Below, piece after piece: positions 1 through 4,972 of a DNA stretch of 5,602 bases (position 1 is the first letter of the stretch; every line of letters begins with the position of its first letter). This stretch comes from Solirubrobacterales bacterium (lineage in GTDB: Bacteria > Actinomycetota > Thermoleophilia > Solirubrobacterales > 70-9). The notes beneath the pieces were generated by a model that was not told where the DNA came from, did not search any database, and was given only the letters and a program-made list of their open reading frames with translations. The translations under genes were made by a program, and so were the position numbers. The stretch lies in contig JAUQWL010000075.1 of assembly GCA_030835185.1 (NCBI GenBank), forward strand, positions 1 through 5,602, in the 5' to 3' direction.

Positions 1-5
1 CTGAA

Positions 6-1430
6 ATGGCTGCGCCCTCCGGCATGGGCGAGCAGATACTCGCCTTCTGCGAGCAGCTTCGCCGCGAAGGGTCCGCGGTCGGGACTTCGGAGATCCAGGA
101 TGCCTTTCACGCTCTGGAGATCGTGCCGTGGACCAGTCCGATCGACTTCAAGGAGGCACTGGCGACCACCGTCGCGAAGTCGCCCCGCGACCGCGAGATC
201 TTCGACCTGGTTTTCGACCGCTTCTTCTTCCGGGCGACCGAACAGGCAGCGCTCCGGTTCTCGCAAGAGGGCGACGTCGAAGTCGATCCGGTCGGCGGTT
301 CGCAGATCTCCCGGGAGGCTCTCGACGCACTCGACTTCGAACAGCTGGCCCAGGCGGTCCGGGAGGCGATCGAGGCGGACGACGAATCGGCGATGAACGA
401 GCTGGCGCGCCTGGCGATCGAGGCTTTCGGCCGCCAGGGGGACAACTCCGGAGTGGTCGGGGTCGACCTGCAGAGGATCCGTCGCGGGCTCGGCCTCCGT
501 CCCGACGGCAGCGGCGACGGCGCGAACTCCGAACCGATCGACCGGGAAGGTCTCGGCCGCTTCGAGCGGCAGCTGCGTCGCGAACTCCAGCGCCGGCAGA
601 TTGCCCGCCAGGGAAACCTGCCGCCGGCGCGACCGCTTTCCGAGCTGAACCGTGCCCTGCCGATGCGCGGTGCCCAGGACCTCGCCGAAGTCCACAAGGC
701 CGTCGCCCAGATGAAGCGCCGCCTGGCCACTCTCGGCCACGACCCGCGTGGGGCAAAGCGGGCCCGCCAGGTTGATGTGAGGAAGACGATGCGCGCGTCG
801 CTGGAAACCGGCGGCGTTCCGCTCAACCTGAGCTACAAACCGCGACGGCCGCGAAAGCCGGAGATCTACGTCCTCTGCGACGTCTCGACTTCGGTCAGTT
901 CAGCCTCGACCTTCTTCCTCTCGGTGCTGCACGCCCTGCACGACTCCTTCCGCAAGCTGCGCAGCTTCGTCTTCATCGAGCGCATCTCCGAAGTCACCGG
1001 TGTCTTCGAGGACGAGCGTGACTTCTCGGCGATCTCCGAGCGCATCACTTCCGAGGGCGGCGTCGCCGACATCTCCGGCTACACCGACTACGGTCGCGTC
1101 TGGCGCGAGTTCCTCGAGGACGTCTCCAGCGATCTCGGACCGCGCTCAACCGTGATCGTGCTCGGAGACGCCCGCACCAACGGCCGGCCGCCCGCTGCCG
1201 AGGCTTTCGCCCAGGTGACCGAGCGCGCCAACCGTACGTTCTGGCTGAATCCGGAACCGGAGCTGTACTGGAACTACGGCGACTCGGTCATGGACGCCTA
1301 CGTCCCTTTCTGCGACGGTGTCTTCGAGTGCTGGAAGACGGAACACCTGGTGCGCTTCGTCGACATCGTCGCAGCCGGCCGCCCCTCGCTTGAACGCCCC
1401 CGCAAACCCGCCACCAGGCATCGCTTCTGA
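6..1430 (+). CDS. CoxE-like VWA domain protein
   Basis: A 474-residue cytoplasmic protein with no signal peptide or membrane segment. The C-terminal half is a von Willebrand factor A domain of the CoxE-like family. The metal-ion-dependent adhesion site is intact: DVSTS at 292-296 (D292, S294, S296), a threonine in GYTDYG (T360) and an aspartate in LGDARTNG (D388). WLNPEPELYW (413-422) followed by a GDSVMDAY segment is the typical end of this family. The N-terminal half (about 1-260) is helical, charged and less conserved. Relatives usually work with a MoxR-type AAA+ ATPase, probably in assembly or metal insertion of other proteins; the CoxE name comes from carbon monoxide dehydrogenase clusters, but no such genes are visible here. 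A TGA at 2-4 lies one base before the chosen ATG and may end the upstream gene, which supports this start; an in-frame ATG at 24 is the alternative. Family assignment is firm, the specific role unknown. Confidence 0.9.
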   Translation: MAAPSGMGEQILAFCEQLRREGSAVGTSEIQDAFHALEIVPWTSPIDFKEALATTVAKSPRDREIFDLVFDRFFFRATEQAALRFSQEGDVEVDPVGGSQISREALDALDFEQLAQAVREAIEADDESAMNELARLAIEAFGRQGDNSGVVGVDLQRIRRGLGLRPDGSGDGANSEPIDREGLGRFERQLRRELQRRQIARQGNLPPARPLSELNRALPMRGAQDLAEVHKAVAQMKRRLATLGHDPRGAKRARQVDVRKTMRASLETGGVPLNLSYKPRRPRKPEIYVLCDVSTSVSSASTFFLSVLHALHDSFRKLRSFVFIERISEVTGVFEDERDFSAISERITSEGGVADISGYTDYGRVWREFLEDVSSDLGPRSTVIVLGDARTNGRPPAAEAFAQVTERANRTFWLNPEPELYWNYGDSVMDAYVPFCDGVFECWKTEHLVRFVDIVAAGRPSLERPRKPATRHRF

Positions 1431-1431
1431 A

Positions 1432-1698
1432 GTGGCCCGGATCGCCGTCCGCCTCCAGCCGCGGGCCTCGTCGAACGAGGTAACGGGGGAACGCGACGGT
1501 GTGATCGCAATCCGCGTCACGGCGCCGCCGGTGGACGGCAAGGCGAACACCGCGCTGATCGGGTTTGTCGCGAAACGCCTCAAGGTCGCAAAGTCGCGCA
1601 TCGCGATCACGCGGGGCGAAACCGGACGGGACAAGCTGCTCGAAATCGAAGGCCTCACGGAATCCGAAGTCCGGGCGAAGCTGCTCCGGCCGGACTGA
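1432..1698 (+). CDS. DUF167 / YggU family small protein
   Basis: An 88-residue protein starting with GTG one base after the TGA of the VWA gene. The frame stays open much further upstream, to 1318, but that extension lies wholly inside the VWA coding region, has low-complexity shadow-frame composition and is not part of the family. From the GTG start the protein fits the usual DUF167 length of about 90-100 residues. The family pattern is clear: VRLQPRASSNEV near the N-terminus, RVTAPPVDGKANTALI at 28-43, KSRIAITRGETGRDK at 54-68, then a short final helix. The biochemical function of this widespread family is not established. No good Shine-Dalgarno sequence is present (only a weak AGG 13 bases upstream), so translation probably depends on coupling to the VWA gene. 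It is the last gene of the + strand block and converges on the PhoX-like gene. Confidence 0.88.
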   Translation: MARIAVRLQPRASSNEVTGERDGVIAIRVTAPPVDGKANTALIGFVAKRLKVAKSRIAITRGETGRDKLLEIEGLTESEVRAKLLRPD

Positions 1699-1708
1699 GT
1701 CCCGGCCG
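1687..1708. terminator. Putative bidirectional terminator hairpin
   Basis: Arms CGGCC+GGAC (1687-1695) and GTCC+GGCCG (1699-1702 and 1704-1708) form nine GC-rich pairs with one bulged C at 1703. The three-base loop is the TGA stop codon of the DUF167 gene. It lies in the 52-bp convergent gap and extends into the last DUF167 codons. No T-tract follows on either strand, so it is not a canonical intrinsic terminator, though U-poor hairpins are common at gene ends in GC-rich actinobacteria. By position it could serve both convergent genes. A second, looser pairing of CCGGCC (1702-1707) with GGCCGG (1724-1729) is also possible. Confidence 0.4.
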
Positions 1709-1750
1709 CCCGGCTCTCATGAAGGCCGGCGTGGATGTTGATGGGCGGGC

Positions 1751-3346
1751 TCAGCTGAAGCGGACCGGCTTGACGCTCTTCCTGCGGTTGCCTTCCCTGT
1801 CGGTGGCGATGACGACCAGCCTGGCCTGGGCGACGTCCCGCTTGCGCAGCCGCTGGCGGAAATTCCTTGCGGGCCGGATCCTGACCCGGCGCGTAGCCGA
1901 GCCGTCCGTACCGATTTTTCTGCGGGCGATCGTCACCTGGCGCGAGCCCTTGCCGGCAGCCCGCCTCAGCTTCGTGACCAGCCTGATGTCGAGTTCCACC
2001 GGAGGGCTGTCATCTGAAACGGATAGCTTGAAGACCTGGCCGGACCTGACCAGGCCGCGCAGGTTCGGGCTGCCGAGCACTCTGATCGTGACCTCCGGTC
2101 CTGTCTTGTCGGAGAAGGGCTCAGGTCGCGTACGCCGGAACGGTCCGCATATCTCGAAGATCGCCCCGGCCGGCAGAGCACGCTGGGAAGCTACGTAGAA
2201 ACGGCTGCCGCCGGGGTCGAACACCGGACCCGTCAGCTCCGAGTTCCGGTGGGCTTCGCCCGGGAACTGGAGGAAAGGGGCCACCTCGGCTGCCCCGCCT
2301 GCCCCGGTCGAGATCAGACAGACCTGGAGGTCGTCGCCGTCCTCGCAAACGTAGAGGTCCCCCGAAAGCGGAGAGACGGTGACGTTGTCGGTGTTGTGGA
2401 GTGGAGATGCATCGCCCAGGGCCTTGCCGTCGTAAAGCACTTCGATCTCCTCGGATGCGCAGTGGTAGGCGTAAACGCGTTCGTCCTGGGTGGTCGCGAA
2501 ATAGACGATGCCATCGTCGTACCAGGCACCCTCACCCCGCTTGAAGACCGTCGCCCCGGGGATCTGCTCACGGGTCGGGATCGCGCCGGTGAATTCGGGA
2601 TCGGGAAGCTCGACCCAGGTGACCGTGCCGTTGTCATCGACGATCGCCACGTCGAGCAAGCCGCTGGACAGGTCTGGATATCGATCGGGCCGGAAGCGGT
2701 AGAAACAGCCCGTGCCCAGATCTTCGGTGAGAAATGCGTGTCTGCCGATCGGATCGATCACGGCCGCCTCGTGCTTGAATTGGCCCATCGCCGGTCGCGC
2801 GCTGCTCGGGTTCCTGCCCCACGGATCGCACTCGAAGACCTGGCCCATGCTGGTCTCCTCGCAGGAGAGCCAGGTGCCCCACGGAGTAACTCCCCCGGCG
2901 CAGTTGATGCTCGTGTTCTTGAGGATCGGATATGCGTCGATGACCCGGAAGTCCCGGTCGAAGCGAATCGCTCCGGCGCCGATCTCCCATTGACCCGGCA
3001 CATTGGGGAGCTCGCTGTTGGAGACGAGGATGAAACCGCCGTCCTTCGCCAGGAAGGTACCCATGCCGTCGGGCAGCCCATGGAACTCATAGCCGCTGCG
3101 ACCGATCCTCTCGCCAGTCCGGGCGACCACGCGCGAGGTGAATCCGGCCGGCATCCGCACGCCGTTGGCGTCGGGCGGCCCCAGCGGGCCGTACGGTCCG
3201 GCTCCCGGGAGAGCGGGCGCGGCCATCGCGTCGAGGGCGCCACCGAGCAGGCCGCCCGCCAGGGCGATGCCGCCCACGGCCGCGGTACCGATCTTCAGGG
3301 CGTCGCGCCGGGTCAGTCCCTGCCAGTTCGTCGCTTCGTCGCCCAT
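1751..3346 (-). CDS. Tat-exported PhoX/DUF839 family protein
   Basis: A 531-residue secreted protein related to PhoX alkaline phosphatases, which hydrolyse phosphate esters outside the cytoplasm using iron and calcium. A twin-arginine signal is clear: TRRDALK at 12-18, a hydrophobic stretch to about 37, and likely cleavage around AMAA at 40-43. The family core follows: GFILVSNSELP (104-114), NCAGGVTPWGTWLSCEE (148-164) containing the conserved iron-binding cysteine (C149), FKHEAAV (190-196), FLTEDLGTGCFYRF (205-218), EGAWYDDGIVYFATT (272-286) and YVCEDGDD (332-339). From about 415 a further 115 residues form a beta-rich, very Arg/Lys-rich domain, ending DREGNRRKSVKPVRFS, of the Ig-like type often appended to secreted actinobacterial proteins. 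The start is set by a ribosome binding site seven bases upstream and by the signal peptide. It is last of three same-strand genes, 87 bp after the Rrf2 gene. Family sure; phosphatase activity and substrate inferred. Confidence 0.9.
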   Translation of the reverse strand: MGDEATNWQGLTRRDALKIGTAAVGGIALAGGLLGGALDAMAAPALPGAGPYGPLGPPDANGVRMPAGFTSRVVARTGERIGRSGYEFHGLPDGMGTFLAKDGGFILVSNSELPNVPGQWEIGAGAIRFDRDFRVIDAYPILKNTSINCAGGVTPWGTWLSCEETSMGQVFECDPWGRNPSSARPAMGQFKHEAAVIDPIGRHAFLTEDLGTGCFYRFRPDRYPDLSSGLLDVAIVDDNGTVTWVELPDPEFTGAIPTREQIPGATVFKRGEGAWYDDGIVYFATTQDERVYAYHCASEEIEVLYDGKALGDASPLHNTDNVTVSPLSGDLYVCEDGDDLQVCLISTGAGGAAEVAPFLQFPGEAHRNSELTGPVFDPGGSRFYVASQRALPAGAIFEICGPFRRTRPEPFSDKTGPEVTIRVLGSPNLRGLVRSGQVFKLSVSDDSPPVELDIRLVTKLRRAAGKGSRQVTIARRKIGTDGSATRRVRIRPARNFRQRLRKRDVAQARLVVIATDREGNRRKSVKPVRFS

Positions 3347-3353
3347 ACCTGAA

Positions 3354-3360
3354 TCCTCTC
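3354..3360 (-). promoter_or_regulatory. Ribosome binding site of the PhoX-like gene
   Basis: On the minus strand GAGAGGA lies seven bases before the ATG at 3346, a good Shine-Dalgarno match and spacing. It fixes the start of the PhoX-like gene, in agreement with the twin-arginine signal peptide beginning a few residues later. Confidence 0.65.
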
Positions 3361-3376
3361 GATCTCCCTCGCTGGA

Positions 3377-3405
3377 GCGCCGGCGTCCGGCGCGAGTCCT
3401 CGCGC
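3377..3405. repeat. Two overlapping alternative hairpins in the leader of the PhoX-like gene
   Basis: In the 87-bp gap between the Rrf2 stop and the PhoX-like start there are two perfect 7-bp inverted repeats. GCGCCGG (3377-3383) pairs with CCGGCGC (3387-3393) around a 3-base loop. GCGCGAG (3390-3396) pairs with CTCGCGC (3399-3405) around a 2-base gap, in practice a 6-bp stem with a 4-base loop. They share bases 3390-3393, so both cannot form together. There is no T-tract on the minus strand. They could reduce read-through from the Rrf2 gene or protect the mRNA end; in GC-rich DNA chance is a real alternative. A third, 6-bp hairpin (3426-3431 with 3437-3442) spans the Rrf2 stop codon. Confidence 0.35.
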
Positions 3406-3433
3406 TCAGGCTACCGCACCCCGCGCAGCGCCT

Positions 3434-3889
3434 TCAGCGCTGTTGCCAGGCGTCGCTGGAGCCGGCCAGCTTGGTCACTTCCTCGGGCAGGTCGCCGGAG
3501 GCGAGGTCGGCCAGGGTCACGTTCTCGAGCACCTCCCGCAGGCTCGCCCGCACCGCGATCCATACGTCCTGGAGGCCTCTGGCACTGCCCCGGTAGGAGA
3601 TGGATTCGGGCGGAGCCGACTGAACGTGGGCGATCGGGCCTTCGACCGCCCGGATCACCTCGGCCAGGTTCACTTCGCCGGCCGGTTTGGCCAGCCAGTA
3701 GCCACCCTTCGCTCCACGCCGGGCGCGCACGATCCCCGCATGTTTGAGATCGAGGAGGATGTGCTCGAGGAACTGCAGCGGGATGTCCTGGGCCTCGGCA
3801 ATGAATTCGCCTTTGACCGGGCCGTCGGGCGACGCGGCCAGCTCCACTGAAGCCCTCACTGCGTAGTCTGTCTTGGCTGAAACGCGCAC
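3434..3889 (-). CDS. Rrf2 family transcriptional regulator without cysteines
   Basis: A 151-residue DNA-binding regulator. The N-terminus, VSAKTDYAVRASVELA (3-18), is the classic start of Rrf2 proteins and fixes the GTG start at 3889. The helix-turn-helix covers about 26-50 (recognition segment around IPLQFLEHILLDLKHAG), followed by the wing VRARRGAKGGYWLAKPA at 54-70 and NLAEVIRAVEGP at 74-85. IscR and NsrR carry three Fe-S cysteines after this point; this protein has no cysteine anywhere, so it cannot hold a cysteine-ligated cluster. The C-terminal half (LQDVWIAVRASLREVLENVTLADLASG) resembles the actinobacterial subgroup that includes, from memory, Rv1287 beside cysDN in Mycobacterium; CymR of Bacillus is another cysteine-metabolism regulator of this family. 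It sits 63 bp after the permease stop and is probably co-transcribed with it. The operator-like repeat at 4895-4915 is its best candidate target. Sulfur control is inferred. Confidence 0.9.
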   Translation of the reverse strand: MRVSAKTDYAVRASVELAASPDGPVKGEFIAEAQDIPLQFLEHILLDLKHAGIVRARRGAKGGYWLAKPAGEVNLAEVIRAVEGPIAHVQSAPPESISYRGSARGLQDVWIAVRASLREVLENVTLADLASGDLPEEVTKLAGSSDAWQQR

Positions 3890-3952
3890 CGGCCTAGTAA
3901 ATCAGCAGTGCGGGTTCGGGGGATGACGAATCCGGCAGCTTGGCTTCGCAAC

Positions 3953-4873
3953 TCACGCGGAAGCCTCCCGGTCGCTCCCGGTCGGCCCCCGGGCGGGGCG
4001 ATAGCGGTTGTACCAGTGCGGAGCCAACAGGATCAACGCGAAACCGAGACCGGCAACTGCGGCAGCGATGGGCCACACGACGGGGTCGCCCTTCTGCACG
4101 GTGAGGATCCCGGAGAGTATGAGCACGAGGCCCAACGCGATCCGGATGTGATCCTGGTTGACCCGGTTCATCAGAGCGGCACCGATCACCACGCCCGGGA
4201 CCGAACCGAGCAGGATGTTGGCGACCAGTCCGAGGTCGACGTTGCCGTGTCCGAAGTGGGCGATGCCCGCCGCCCAGAGCACGATCGCGGCGTGTACCAC
4301 GTCGGTTCCGACTACGCGCTTGGGGGTCAGGCGATAGACCGCGATCAGCAGAACGGCCACGACGGTACCCGAGCCGGCAGACGTCACCCCGATCACGAAA
4401 CCGGTGGTCGCTCCGATGATCACCGCGGCCACCTTGTGGCGGAGCTCGAGCTTGAACTCTTCCCGTTCCTGAATCGTACGGGCGAGGATCAGGGCCCGGG
4501 CGAGGGTGATGACTCCGACCATCAGCAGGGTGCCGCCGAGGACGGCGTAGACCAGCGAGTCGAGCGTGTCCTCGCCCAGCCTTTTCTGCAGCAATGCGAC
4601 CAGCTGCACCCCGAAGACCGCAGCCGGCACGCTTCCGGCCGCCAGCCAGAAGACCAGCCCGAGGTTGACCGTCTTCATCTTCAGGTGCCGCCAGCCACCG
4701 ACCGTCTTGGTGACCGCCGCGTAGAGGATGTCGGTACCGATCGCAGTGGTCGGCGACACCCCGAAAATCAGGATCAGGAGTGGGGTCATCAGGGCGCCAC
4801 CACCCATCCCCGTCATGCCGACGAGGATGCCGATGCCGAAGCCGAAGAGGACGATTGCGATCGAGAATTCCAT
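3953..4873 (-). CDS. TauE/SafE family membrane permease
   Basis: A 306-residue polytopic inner-membrane protein of the TauE/SafE family, whose members include sulfite and sulfoacetate exporters and other small-anion carriers. The internal duplication typical of the family is visible: ILVGMTGMGGGALMTPLL (16-33) with AIGTDILYAAVTK (44-56) in the first half, and FVIGVTSAGSGTVVAVLL (159-176) with VVGTDVVHAAIVLW (187-200) in the second. Hydrophobic segments lie roughly at 3-38, 68-96, 105-127, 147-179, 190-207, 213-233, 243-259 and 264-284; the charged loop 129-146 separates the halves and the last 20 residues are polar. The ATG at 4873 puts the first membrane segment directly at the N-terminus; only a modest AAGG lies eight bases before it. 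It is the first gene of the minus-strand block and divergent to an ABC ATPase gene. Direction of transport and substrate cannot be read from sequence; a sulfur oxyanion is suggested by family and neighbours. Confidence 0.9.
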   Translation of the reverse strand: MEFSIAIVLFGFGIGILVGMTGMGGGALMTPLLILIFGVSPTTAIGTDILYAAVTKTVGGWRHLKMKTVNLGLVFWLAAGSVPAAVFGVQLVALLQKRLGEDTLDSLVYAVLGGTLLMVGVITLARALILARTIQEREEFKLELRHKVAAVIIGATTGFVIGVTSAGSGTVVAVLLIAVYRLTPKRVVGTDVVHAAIVLWAAGIAHFGHGNVDLGLVANILLGSVPGVVIGAALMNRVNQDHIRIALGLVLILSGILTVQKGDPVVWPIAAAVAGLGFALILLAPHWYNRYRPARGPTGSDREASA

Positions 4874-4894
4874 GGAATCAGCCTTGCCCGACTC

Positions 4895-4915
4895 TCCTGA
4901 CTCACAAAGTCAGGA
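4895..4915. promoter_or_regulatory. Operator-like inverted repeat, candidate Rrf2 binding site
   Basis: In the 99-bp divergent intergenic region, TCCTGACT (4895-4902) and its exact reverse complement AGTCAGGA (4908-4915) flank a 5-bp spacer. Compared with the type-1 operator of the Rrf2 member IscR, recalled as ATASYYGACT-RWWWY-AGTCRRSTAT, the GACT-N5-AGTC core, the inner flanks and the spacer length all agree; about 18 of 25 positions match on the minus strand, with mismatches in the spacer and one outer end. The site starts 22 bp upstream of the permease ATG, where a repressor could block the permease-regulator operon, and lies about 57 bp before the ABC ATPase ATG. Binding by the local Rrf2 protein is inferred. 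Confidence 0.6.
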
Positions 4916-4958
4916 ATACGGCAACCCGCGCATCCTAGCCGCTGACGGTGCAAGCACT

Positions 4959-4964
4959 TAGAAT
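4959..4964 (+). promoter_or_regulatory. -10 box, probable leaderless promoter of the ABC ATPase gene
   Basis: TAGAAT matches the TATAAT consensus at five of six positions and ends eight bases before the ATG at 4973, so transcription would begin at or next to the start codon. No Shine-Dalgarno sequence precedes that ATG, as expected for a leaderless mRNA, which is common in actinobacteria. No convincing -35 element is found at 16-18 bp spacing, so the promoter may need an activator. A small palindrome, GTGC-AA-GCAC (4948-4957), directly precedes the box. Confidence 0.45.
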
Positions 4965-4972
4965 CGATCCGG

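Noticed and set aside
1318..1431. Extended N-terminus for the DUF167 protein
   Set aside because: The extra 38 codons overlap the VWA gene and have shadow-frame composition; the family begins just after the GTG at 1432.
1146..1658. Minus-strand open frame of 170 codons across the VWA/DUF167 junction
   Set aside because: Antisense to two genes with clear family motifs; no domain or ribosome binding site.
2249..3352. Long + strand open frame (367 codons) opposite the PhoX-like gene
   Set aside because: It is antisense to a gene with a Tat signal and full DUF839 motifs, has no recognisable domain, and reflects the high GC content.
3890..3952. Separate promoter or operator for the Rrf2 gene in the 63-bp gap
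   Set aside because: Only a poor -10-like TTTACT is seen and no GACT-N5-AGTC repeat; co-transcription from the permease gene is simpler.
3908..4900. Long + strand open frame (330 codons) opposite the permease gene
   Set aside because: Its translation is extremely rich in Asp, His, Arg and Gln, as expected from the antisense of a hydrophobic membrane protein; no domain is seen.
4913..4941. Minus-strand promoter for the permease gene (possible -10 boxes TATTCC or TAGGAT)
   Set aside because: Neither has a usable -35 at normal spacing and both are weak matches, so no promoter is called.
4874..4972. TPP riboswitch ahead of the ThiZ-like ATPase
   Set aside because: None of the conserved TPP aptamer segments is present, and the distance from the -10 box to the ATG leaves no room for a leader RNA.
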